Shown here: piece by piece, positions 14,531-20,413 of the stretch
Position numbering within the stretch: the stretch's first letter is position 1
How the letters are laid out: every line of letters begins with the position of its first letter
DNA from: Bacillota bacterium
GTDB taxonomy: Bacteria > Bacillota > Clostridia > Oscillospirales > Acutalibacteraceae
Length of the DNA: 20,413 bases
Direction: 5' to 3'
Assembly (NCBI GenBank): GCA_029007015.1
Contig: JAQXHB010000043.1
Span: forward strand, 1 to 20,413
The notes under the pieces: generated by a model
The model's input: only the letters and a program-made list of their open reading frames with translations
What the model was told of the DNA's origin: nothing
The model's database searches: none
Position numbers and translations under genes: made by a program

Positions 14531-14560
14531 ATTGTAACCCAATCGGACGCCGTTTGTCAA
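14531..14560 (-). promoter_or_regulatory. rnpB promoter, -35 embedded in the dnaI stop codon
   Basis: On the minus strand TTGACA (14560-14555), 18 bases, TACAAT (14536-14531). The predicted start coincides with the first bases of helix P1 (14525). The TGA stop of the upstream gene (14559-14557) falls inside the -35 hexamer. Confidence 0.8.
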
Positions 14561-15522
14561 TCATTTCTTTGCTGAGCCTTCTGCTGGCGAATGTCCTTGC
14601 CGACGAACATGTATTTTTCGTAATTGCCTATCATGCGCGACATAACCCGTTCACCGTAACGGTCGTTGAGTTCCTCCGGCGACAGATTTGTGCTGATGAC
14701 AGTCGGCCGTGAGGTCAGTATGCGCGAATTGATGATATTGTAAATTGCCGACTGAGTGAACGAGGTAGAAAATTCTGCTCCGAGGTCGTCGAGTATAAGT
14801 AGGTCACATTCAAGCAGGCTGTTGAGTGTTTCATCATTGTTGCCGCCGAAATGCTCGCGCTCAATGCGACTGAGCAAATTCTGCGCCGAGCCGTAAATTA
14901 CGCCGAAACCGCGTGTTGTGACCGCGCCGGCGATGGCCAGCGAAAGATGTGTCTTGCCCAGACCCGTACGGCCCAGAAAGAGCAGATTTTTTGCCTCAAT
15001 GCCGAAATCGGCAGCGAATGCACAGCACCGCTCAAAAATGCGCTTCATACGCTCGCGGTCGCCGCCACTGTAATAGTCGAGGCTGAATGTGTCAAAAGTG
15101 CACTCATCCAGCGGCATTTCACTGCACAATTCGCGGTAGGCGATGGTGCGTGCCAATTTCCGTGCGCACGAGCACAATTTGCCGTCGACATATCCGGTGT
15201 CGCCGCAGTGCTCACAGTAGTAGCGCGGCTCAAAATCGGCCGTGCTCATGCCGATTTGCGCGAGAAGATAAGACTTTCGCTCGGCTAATTTATCGTATGT
15301 TTCTTTGAGCAGCCTGATTCCGTCGGAGCCGGACAGACGCAAAGCCTGACGGCTGGCCTCAACGCCGGCACGGCGTATGAGCGTGTCAATCTCATCCAGT
15401 TCCGGTAATTTCTCGTATGCTTCGGCCTTGCGTGCGATGGCCTCATCGGTCGCTTTTGAATGACGCGCCGCAACCTCGGCCAAGGCCTTTTTATACACTT
15501 CACTCGGGTATCCCATTTTCAT
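14557..15522 (-). CDS. dnaI: Primosomal helicase loader, DnaI/DnaC type AAA+ ATPase
   Basis: 321 residues. An N-terminal helical region (about 1-95) is followed by a zinc-binding motif CEHCGDTGY...CSC (Cys103, 106, 117, 119), and an AAA+ domain with Walker A GRTGLGKT (184-191), Walker B LLILDD (241-246), sensor-1 STN (277-279) and Arg-finger region DRYGERVMSRM (287-297). It loads the replicative helicase DnaB/DnaC onto DNA. It starts 10 bases after the stop of the DnaD-type gene, so the two are one operon, as expected for Firmicute primosome genes. A second ATG two codons in is an equally possible start. The last codon overlaps the rnpB promoter. Confidence 0.92.
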   Translation of the reverse strand: MKMGYPSEVYKKALAEVAARHSKATDEAIARKAEAYEKLPELDEIDTLIRRAGVEASRQALRLSGSDGIRLLKETYDKLAERKSYLLAQIGMSTADFEPRYYCEHCGDTGYVDGKLCSCARKLARTIAYRELCSEMPLDECTFDTFSLDYYSGGDRERMKRIFERCCAFAADFGIEAKNLLFLGRTGLGKTHLSLAIAGAVTTRGFGVIYGSAQNLLSRIEREHFGGNNDETLNSLLECDLLILDDLGAEFSTSFTQSAIYNIINSRILTSRPTVISTNLSPEELNDRYGERVMSRMIGNYEKYMFVGKDIRQQKAQQRND

Positions 15523-15532
15523 TCACCGCCTT

Positions 15533-16441
15533 TCAAAGTGATTGGTCGAACAAACTCAAATCAAATGATGTCTGATTTTTCTTGCTGTTATCTTCTCGCT
15601 TTTGCTCGCTGTCAGCCACATCGGCCGGCTTGACAAACCCGCTTTTGTGCCACGACTCGAGTATGGCGTTTATGTAAGAGATAACCACCTTGCCCTTGGC
15701 GTCGACGCATCGGTCATATGCCAGACGGAGCATGTCGGTGGAGAATCCCCACTGGTTTACCCAGCGATCGGCCGCTTCCTGCTCCTTTTGACTGGGCTGA
15801 CGGCGGTCGGTGCCGAAGGCGCGGCAAACAATCGACCACGCCGATTTGCGCGCCGCCACATCGACCATCTCGCGCTCGGCGTCGGCTACCGAATGTATGC
15901 CCTTGTTTATCCAATGTACGGCTGTTCGCTCAATGAAACTGATGGAACAGCGCCCTTCTGATACGGCGTGCTCGATGAGCATGAGCAGTACGGCCGGCTG
16001 CATACCCTCGTCATCGCACAGATGCACCAGCGTGGCCATCTCGTTTTGACGGAGCAGGCGGCCGAACTTCTGCTCGGACAGGCGGAGCAACTCGGCTATT
16101 TCGCGCGACTGCGACATGCGCTCAGCGACCTGCTGACGGGTGGGAAGTGACTGCTTGACGACAGCCGCCTTTGATTCAGTCTTTTGCGCGGCAATATCGG
16201 TGTGCTCGCTGAGCAGTATGCCGCGGCTCTGCCAGTAGATGAGTGACTCGGTGACACTGCTTTGGCTGACATTGAGGTATGCGGCGCACTGCTCAACGCT
16301 GAACTTGGACGCGCCGGAGCGCATCAGCATAATCAATACCTTTAACTGCACTTCACTGCACAGTTTCAGGTGCTTATCGGCCACATCGGCCGGCAGTGCA
16401 AACATACAGCCGAATGAGTCGGGATTGATTTTAATGTTCAT
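15533..16441 (-). CDS. DnaD-domain replication initiation protein
   Basis: 302 residues: an N-terminal winged-helix-like domain (about 1-80, with FSVEQCAAYLNVSQSSVTESLIYW as recognition region), then two DnaD/DDBH2-type domains (about 112-190 and 205-268). The second carries the diagnostic YxxxIxxxW motif (Tyr256, Ile260, Trp264). DnaD remodels origin DNA and recruits the DnaB/DnaI helicase-loading complex. An acidic/basic linker and a conserved-looking end DLSLFDQSL follow. Its ATG overlaps the glycosyltransferase gene by 11 bases, and dnaI starts 10 bases downstream. Confidence 0.88.
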   Translation of the reverse strand: MNIKINPDSFGCMFALPADVADKHLKLCSEVQLKVLIMLMRSGASKFSVEQCAAYLNVSQSSVTESLIYWQSRGILLSEHTDIAAQKTESKAAVVKQSLPTRQQVAERMSQSREIAELLRLSEQKFGRLLRQNEMATLVHLCDDEGMQPAVLLMLIEHAVSEGRCSISFIERTAVHWINKGIHSVADAEREMVDVAARKSAWSIVCRAFGTDRRQPSQKEQEAADRWVNQWGFSTDMLRLAYDRCVDAKGKVVISYINAILESWHKSGFVKPADVADSEQKREDNSKKNQTSFDLSLFDQSL

Positions 16442-17453
16442 GATTACCGTCTCCTGCTTTATACTTCCAAATCGGCATATAGACGAGCGCTATGAGGGTG
16501 CCGGCGCCGTAGACAAGGTGCATCATAAAAAACAGCACCGGCAGAATGAGACAGCCAAACTTGACTTTTACATCCTTTTCTTTGGCCATTTCAGCGGCGG
16601 TGGCGGCTGCCGACGCCAGCAAATAGGCCGCCGGCACGATGCTTGCTATAATCGGCAGATGCAAAATGAGCGCCGCAACAGTGACGAGAATGAGCGACAG
16701 CACAAATAATAACGGCACAAAATTGTAGAGTGAGAAACAAAAGGGACTGACGCCAACGGTCAGGCCAATCCAATAGCCGTTGCCGTACTTCTGCTTGAGC
16801 ATGGTGCGCAGGGAGGAGCGGACATGGTGGTACGACACTATCTCGGGGCACAGGCAGAATTTGTAACCGGCCTGTCGCATGCGGTAGTGCATTTCGTTGT
16901 CCTCGGTGCGCGAGAGCCGCTCGTCGTACGGGCCAACCTGTTCAAACACCTCGCGGCGATAGGCGGCGTGCGCCAGTGTTTTTACATATTCGCGCCTGTG
17001 TTCGCGGCGGTAGGCGGCAATGCCGCTGCCAAACGGCGAGCACTCGGCATGAGAGAGCACGGCGCGCCACACACTGCCGCACTCGAAAATGGAGACGCGC
17101 TGACCGCCGACGATGTTCTCGCCGCTGTCCATGCAGTGCACAACATTGGAGATAAAATCGCTGTCGATGCGACTGTGTGCATCGAGCCGCACGAGAATGT
17201 CGCCGGTGCACTGAGGAATGGCAACATTCCAGCCGCAGGGCAGGGTAACGCCCTTGTTTTTCAGGCTGAGTATCTCGCTGAAATCGCCGTCAAAATTATT
17301 CATGATATCATATGTGCCGTCCTCTGACATGCTGTCGGCCAGCACCACCTGGATGAGGTCGTGCGGATAATCCTGCGCGGTAAGGTCACCGAGCAGGTCT
17401 CCGAGGCAGTGGGCGGCATTGCGCGCAATGATTATGAAAGATACACTCGTCAA
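16431..17453 (-). CDS. Family 2 glycosyltransferase, membrane-bound
   Basis: 340 residues from TTG 17453, with AGGGTG 7 bases upstream; a TTG at 17459 is the alternative but crowds that site. The GT-A domain shows SVSFIIIARNA at the start, nucleotide-binding VVLADSMSEDGTYDI, the DxD-type DAH motif in LVRLDAHSRI (about 89-98), and the acceptor/base motif SRTEDNEMHYRMRQAGY (about 181-197). Three or four membrane helices follow (about 238-325). Resembles ExoM/ExoA-like polysaccharide glycosyltransferases working on lipid-linked intermediates. Its overlap with the primosome genes is unexpected in function. Sugar and acceptor unknown. Confidence 0.9.
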   Translation of the reverse strand: MTSVSFIIIARNAAHCLGDLLGDLTAQDYPHDLIQVVLADSMSEDGTYDIMNNFDGDFSEILSLKNKGVTLPCGWNVAIPQCTGDILVRLDAHSRIDSDFISNVVHCMDSGENIVGGQRVSIFECGSVWRAVLSHAECSPFGSGIAAYRREHRREYVKTLAHAAYRREVFEQVGPYDERLSRTEDNEMHYRMRQAGYKFCLCPEIVSYHHVRSSLRTMLKQKYGNGYWIGLTVGVSPFCFSLYNFVPLLFVLSLILVTVAALILHLPIIASIVPAAYLLASAAATAAEMAKEKDVKVKFGCLILPVLFFMMHLVYGAGTLIALVYMPIWKYKAGDGNHEH

Positions 17454-17486
17454 AAACAATCACCCTGTAAACCTATAATTATTGTC

Positions 17487-17495
17487 ATTATATCA
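17487..17495 (-). promoter_or_regulatory. Extended -10 promoter of the glycosyltransferase-dnaD-dnaI operon
   Basis: On the minus strand TGA-TATAAT (17495-17487), a strong extended -10, upstream of the TTG start at 17453. No good -35 is present. The 6-2-6 palindrome AATTGT-TG-ACAATT (17497-17510) lies immediately upstream and could bind a regulator of this or the divergent asnS promoter. Confidence 0.55.
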
Positions 17496-17544
17496 TAATT
17501 GTTGACAATTAGCCATAGTAAAATAAATTTTTTAGCCTAATTTA

Positions 17545-17573
17545 TTGATTTTACGATAAGAATAGGGTATAAT
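17545..17573 (+). promoter_or_regulatory. asnS promoter
   Basis: TTGATT (17545-17550), 17 bases, TATAAT (17568-17573). The start near 17580 rules out the TTG at 17577 as the initiation codon and leaves a leader of about 33 nt, too short for a T-box. Confidence 0.75.
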
Positions 17574-17612
17574 TACTTGTCAAAATATTCACTAAAAGCG
17601 GTGATTGAAAAA

Positions 17613-19004
17613 ATGGAAAAGACATATATCAGTGATTTGTATGCGCACAACCCCAATCAGGGCGAGGAAGTTGTCGTCGCCGGCTGGGTCAGAACTCTGC
17701 GTGACAGCAAGGCTATCGGCTTCATCGAACTCAACGACGGCAGTTGCTTCAAAAATTTGCAAATAGTTTTCGAGGACGGCAAGGTCGATAATTTCAAAGA
17801 GGTGACGCGGCTCAATGTCAGCGCCGCCGTTGTCGTGCACGGCCGCATCGTGCTGACGCCCGAGATGCGTCAGCCGTTTGAGGTGCACGCCGACAAAATC
17901 GAGATTGAGGGCGAGTCGACGCCTGACTACCCGCTGCAGAAAAAGCGCCACACAGTCGAGTTTCTGCGTACCATGCCCCATCTGCGCGCGCGCACCAACA
18001 CCTTCAGCGCTGTCTATCGCGTGCGCTCGACAGCGGCATTTGCCATTCACCAATTCTTTAACCAACGCGGCTTTGTTTACATTCACACGCCGCTCATTAC
18101 CGCCAGCGACTGTGAGGGCGCCGGCGAGATGTTCCATGTAACCACCCTCGACCCATCAAATCCGCCGCGCTGTGAGGACGGCTCTGTCGATTACAGCCAG
18201 GACTTTTTCGGCAAGCGCACTTCTCTGACCGTTTCAGGTCAACTTGAGGCCGAGAGCATGGCTCTCGCATTTGGCAAGGTTTACACATTCGGCCCCACCT
18301 TCCGCGCCGAGAAGTCGGTTACTCAGCGCCATGCCGCCGAGTTTTGGATGATTGAGCCGGAGATTGCCTTTGCCGACCTCAAGGACGATATGGAACTGGC
18401 GCGCAGCATGATGAAATATGTCATTTCTTATGTGCTCGATAACTGTCCGGATGAAATGCAGTTTTTCAACAATTTCTTTGACAAGGGACTCATCGAGCGG
18501 CTGACCGCACTGGTCAATTCCGACTTCAACACCATCACATACACCGACGCTGTCGAGATACTCAAGAAGCACAATTCGCAATTTGAGTATCCGGTCGAGT
18601 GGGGCAGTGACCTTCAGACTGAGCATGAGCGTTTCCTGACCGAGCAGATATTTAAGGCTCCTGTGTTCGTCACCGACTATCCGGCCGAGATTAAGGCGTT
18701 TTATATGCGCCTCAACGACGACGGCAAGACGGTGGCCGCAACCGATTTGCTGGTGCCCGGCGTGGGCGAGATTATCGGCGGCAGTCAGCGCGAGGAGCGT
18801 TACGACTACTTGGTGGCGGCGATGAATCGCTTTGGACTCAGCGAGCAGGACTACGACTGGTACTTGCAACTGCGCAAGTTCGGCGGTGCCAAGCACGCCG
18901 GATTCGGCCTCGGGTTTGAGCGCCTGATTATGTATTTGACCGGCGTGTCGAACATCCGCGATGTGCTGCTTTATCCGCGCACATACGGCTCGTTCACCCT
19001 TTAA
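17613..19004 (+). CDS. asnS: Asparagine--tRNA ligase
   Basis: Charges tRNA-Asn with asparagine; 463 residues, the usual length. The N-terminal OB-fold anticodon domain covers about 17-100 (VVVAGWVRTLRDSK...FIELNDG). The class II catalytic domain shows motif 1 around 155-162, motif 2 GPTFRAEKS...EFWMIEPEIAF (227-253) and motif 3 GFGLGFERL (430-438). IIGGSQREER and the PVFVTDYPAEIKAFYMR segment separate AsnRS from AspRS. Presence of AsnRS means direct charging is available. The ATG has GCGGTG about 9 bases upstream; an in-frame GTG at 17601 would fall within that site. Confidence 0.96.
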   Translation: MEKTYISDLYAHNPNQGEEVVVAGWVRTLRDSKAIGFIELNDGSCFKNLQIVFEDGKVDNFKEVTRLNVSAAVVVHGRIVLTPEMRQPFEVHADKIEIEGESTPDYPLQKKRHTVEFLRTMPHLRARTNTFSAVYRVRSTAAFAIHQFFNQRGFVYIHTPLITASDCEGAGEMFHVTTLDPSNPPRCEDGSVDYSQDFFGKRTSLTVSGQLEAESMALAFGKVYTFGPTFRAEKSVTQRHAAEFWMIEPEIAFADLKDDMELARSMMKYVISYVLDNCPDEMQFFNNFFDKGLIERLTALVNSDFNTITYTDAVEILKKHNSQFEYPVEWGSDLQTEHERFLTEQIFKAPVFVTDYPAEIKAFYMRLNDDGKTVAATDLLVPGVGEIIGGSQREERYDYLVAAMNRFGLSEQDYDWYLQLRKFGGAKHAGFGLGFERLIMYLTGVSNIRDVLLYPRTYGSFTL

Positions 19005-19023
19005 TTGTCATATCGCTGTTTAT

Positions 19024-19060
19024 GGCCGTCAAGCCCGAATGTGGGCTTGGCGGCCTTTTT
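19024..19060 (+). terminator. asnS terminator
   Basis: 13-bp stem GGCCGTCAAGCCC (19024-19036) / GGGCTTGGCGGCC (19043-19055) with one G-U pair, loop GAATGT, followed by TTTTT. Confidence 0.92.
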
Positions 19061-19091
19061 ATAAAACTTCTTATATAATATTAAAAAACAC

Positions 19092-19120
19092 TTGACAAAT
19101 GAATATAATGTTGGTATTAT
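19092..19120 (+). promoter_or_regulatory. Promoter of the Fur/PerR-like gene and rubrerythrin
   Basis: TTGACA (19092-19097), 17 bases including an extended-10 TGG, then TATTAT (19115-19120, 5/6). Transcription would begin near 19127, inside the operator palindromes. Confidence 0.75.
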
Positions 19121-19145
19121 TATAATAACAATAATCATTATTGTT
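19117..19145 (+). promoter_or_regulatory. Two overlapping AT-rich palindromes, Fur/PerR-type operator
   Basis: TTATTA/TAATAA (19117-19128) is a perfect 12-bp palindrome overlapping the -10. It abuts AACAATAAT-C-ATTATTGTT (19127-19145), a perfect 9-1-9 palindrome over the start site. The second contains ATAATCATTAT, the core of both Fur and PerR boxes. Autoregulation by the gene just downstream is the simple reading. Confidence 0.75.
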
Positions 19146-19157
19146 TTGGAGGCGGCG

Positions 19158-19529
19158 ATGAAAAAACATTCACAAAAGCGTCAGGCTATTCGTGCGGCGC
19201 TCGACGGTGTTACAAGCCATCCTACAGCCTCTGAGGTGTACGATATGGTCAGGGCAGATTATCCAAATATCAGCCTTGCCACCGTGTACCGTAACCTGAC
19301 AGAGTTCGATAGGGATGGCACCGCTAACATGTTGTATATCGGTGACGGTACCGTTCACTTTGACGGCAATGCCGTACCGCATGACCACTTTGTGTGCGAT
19401 AAATGCGGTAGGGTTATTGATGTGGCGAAGGGGAGCGAACTGCTCAGCGGTGAAATTTGCGGTAACCGTATTGAACGCTGCAGTGTGTTGTACTATGGCA
19501 CATGCCGCGACTGTGTCAATGACGGTTGA
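19158..19529 (+). CDS. Fur-family metalloregulator, probably PerR-like
   Basis: 123 residues, short for the family (about 140-150). Winged helix (about 1-65) with recognition segment PNISLATVYRNL (36-47). The dimerisation/metal domain has VHFDGNAVPHDHFVCDKCGRVIDV (66-89) and a second Cys pair CRDC (116-119), so Cys80/83/116/119 form the structural zinc site; His67, Asp69, His75 and His77 are candidate sensing-site ligands. Start is ATG 19158 with GGAGG (19148-19152); the open frame reaches back through the operator and promoter. Peroxide sensing is favoured because the next gene, 41 bases on, is a peroxide-reducing rubrerythrin; Fur or Zur cannot be excluded. Confidence 0.9.
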   Translation: MKKHSQKRQAIRAALDGVTSHPTASEVYDMVRADYPNISLATVYRNLTEFDRDGTANMLYIGDGTVHFDGNAVPHDHFVCDKCGRVIDVAKGSELLSGEICGNRIERCSVLYYGTCRDCVNDG

Positions 19530-19570
19530 CGCACTAAACACAAGTATATTTATTTTTTGGAGGTATTATT

Positions 19571-20113
19571 ATGAAAAAGTTTGTATGTCCTATTTGCGGT
19601 TATGTTCACGAGGGTGACAGTGCTCCGGATTTCTGCCCCGTTTGCAAGGCTCCCGGTCACACCTTCAAGGTTCAGGAGGGCGAGAAGACTTGGGCTGCTG
19701 AGCATGTTGTCGGCGTAGCCAAAGATGTTGACCCCAGAATCATCGAGGGTCTGCGTGCTAACTTCGAGGGCGAGTGCTGTGAGGTAGGTATGTACCTGGC
19801 TATGGCTCGCGTTGCTCACCGCGAGGGTTATCCCGAAATCGGCATGTACTGGGAGAAGGCCGGCCTTGAAGAGGCTGAGCATGCCGCTAAGTTTGCCGAA
19901 CTGCTCGGTGAGGTTGTAACCGACTCTACCAAGAAGAATTTGGAGATGCGTGTTGACGCTGAGAACGGCGCAACAGCCGGCAAGACCGAACTTGCAAAAC
20001 TGGCCAAAGAACTCGGACTGGATGCTATCCATGATACCGTTCATGAGATGGCCCGCGACGAGGCCCGTCATGGCAAGGCGTTTGAGGGACTGCTCAAGAG
20101 ATATTTTGGCTAA
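19571..20113 (+). CDS. rbr: Reverse rubrerythrin (rubredoxin domain first)
   Basis: Non-haem di-iron peroxidase reducing H2O2 (and in some cases O2) to water, with electrons delivered through its rubredoxin centre. 180 residues: an N-terminal rubredoxin domain with CPICG (Cys6, 9) and CPVC (Cys22, 25), then a four-helix ferritin-like domain. Likely di-iron ligands are Glu68 (FEGEC), Glu101 and His104 (LEEAEH), Glu131 (VDAENG), Glu164 and His167 (RDEARH). Classical rubrerythrin has the domains in the opposite order. This order matches the clostridial revRbr group, known to be PerR-controlled in Clostridium acetobutylicum. GGAGG lies about 7 bases before the ATG. Codon choice is strongly biased, suggesting high expression. 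Confidence 0.95.
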   Translation: MKKFVCPICGYVHEGDSAPDFCPVCKAPGHTFKVQEGEKTWAAEHVVGVAKDVDPRIIEGLRANFEGECCEVGMYLAMARVAHREGYPEIGMYWEKAGLEEAEHAAKFAELLGEVVTDSTKKNLEMRVDAENGATAGKTELAKLAKELGLDAIHDTVHEMARDEARHGKAFEGLLKRYFG

Positions 20114-20140
20114 TCACAACAACGCATAAATAAGTTTTTG

Positions 20141-20173
20141 GGCACCCACCGTTTTGGCGGGTGCCTATTTTTG
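20141..20173 (+). terminator. Terminator of the regulator-rubrerythrin operon
   Basis: Stem GGCACCCACC (20141-20150) / GGCGGGTGCC (20156-20165), one mismatch, loop GTTTT, followed by TATTTTTG. Confidence 0.85.
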
Positions 20174-20181
20174 TATAAAAA

Positions 20182-20221
20182 ACCGCCGCACTGCGGGGCC
20201 GAGACCATGCAGTGCGGCGGT
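20182..20221 (-). terminator. Terminator of the Mrp/NBP35-type gene
   Basis: Perfect 13-bp stem (ACCGCCGCACTGC at 20182-20194 with 20209-20221). On the minus strand it ends in a run of T (20187-side TTTTTTATAC), 7 bases after the stop codon of the gene to the right. Confidence 0.8.
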
Positions 20222-20228
20222 AAAATTT

Positions 20229-20411
20229 TTATTCGATTGCGTCGGACATCGCATCCAGCCAGTCGCCCTCAAAAAGTTCGATTACGCCGGCATCGCACTG
20301 CTTGGCGAGCGCCGGGTCGATGGGCAGGCGCGCCACATTCTGGATGCCGTGCTTGGCGGCAATCTCGTCTAAGTGGCTCTTGCCGAACACGCTGATCTTC
20401 TTGCCGCAGTC
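20229..20411 (-). CDS. Mrp/NBP35-family iron-sulfur ATPase, C-terminal end only
   Basis: The last 60 residues are visible, beginning DCGKKISVFGKSHLDE and continuing through ARLPIDPALAKQCDAG to a TAA. The segments CGKK...FG and LPIDPxLAxxCDxGxIE are characteristic of the C-terminal region of Mrp/ApbC/NBP35 P-loop proteins, which carry 4Fe-4S clusters to apoproteins. The Cys at the window edge is probably the second of the family's CxxC pair; the first and the Walker motifs lie outside. Assignment rests on this short region only. Confidence 0.8.
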   Translation of the reverse strand, partial: DCGKKISVFGKSHLDEIAAKHGIQNVARLPIDPALAKQCDAGVIELFEGDWLDAMSDAIE

Positions 20412-20413
20412 CG

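Noticed and set aside
14283..14537. Plus-strand open frames across 14209-14537
   Set aside because: This stretch is RNase P RNA on the other strand; the conserved P RNA blocks and P1 pairing explain the sequence.
17497..17510. TTGACA at 17502-17507 as the asnS -35
   Set aside because: No -10-like hexamer lies 16-18 bases downstream; the TTGATT-N17-TATAAT pair at 17545-17573 fits better. The palindrome itself is noted with the divergent promoter.
17574..17612. T-box leader ahead of asnS
   Set aside because: Only about 33 bases separate the predicted start from the ATG; no Stem I, T-box sequence or terminator is present.
1..20413. CRISPR arrays, insertion sequences, tRNA genes, phage or integrase genes
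   Set aside because: No regularly spaced direct repeats, no transposase or integrase frame and no tRNA-like cloverleaf were seen on either strand by reading; a tool-based scan was not possible.

Overview
The window looks like chromosomal core and near-core DNA of an anaerobic Firmicute of class Clostridia, probably near the Ruminococcaceae/Oscillospirales. This is inference from gene content: formate--tetrahydrofolate ligase, a FeoA/FeoB/FeoB-associated iron module, a Fur-family repressor next to a rubredoxin-first (reverse) rubrerythrin, the primosome pair DnaD/DnaI, a tetrahydrofolate riboswitch and sigma-A-type promoters. G+C is moderate (about half by eye) and genes are tightly packed. 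I see no mobile element, tRNA, CRISPR array or rRNA.

Layout, left to right. (a) The 3' part of fhs, then guaB behind a consensus promoter. (b) Convergent to it, feoA-feoB-FeoB-associated peptide on the minus strand, chained by two ATGA start/stop overlaps, with a large palindrome over the likely promoter. (c) Divergent from feo, a plus-strand operon of a CrtO-like acyltransferase, a UgtP/MGDG-synthase-type glycosyltransferase and a PAP2 phosphatase; all three overlap and probably form an envelope glycolipid module. (d) A HAD hydrolase, convergent with a minus-strand pair: membrane-anchored polysaccharide deacetylase, then an alpha/beta-hydrolase esterase. (e) A PflX-type radical SAM protein plus a short formate/nitrite-family channel. 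(f) folT on the minus strand behind a complete THF riboswitch whose on and off pairings can be read, divergent from a DMT-family transporter. (g) On the minus strand, glycosyltransferase 2 - DnaD - DnaI - RNase P RNA. (h) asnS on the plus strand, then the Fur/PerR-like regulator and reverse rubrerythrin, and finally the C-terminal end of an Mrp/NBP35-type ATPase on the minus strand.

Themes. One-carbon/formate/folate genes recur (fhs, FNT channel, PflX-like protein, THF-regulated folT). Iron and peroxide handling recurs (feo operon, Fur/PerR-like repressor, reverse rubrerythrin, Mrp/NBP35). The least described unit is the acyltransferase-glycosyltransferase-PAP2 operon: the acyltransferase resembles CrtO of staphyloxanthin synthesis, yet no carotenoid gene is nearby. 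Several genes appear to start at TTG or GTG, chosen because the longest open frame would run into a promoter, riboswitch or Shine-Dalgarno sequence.
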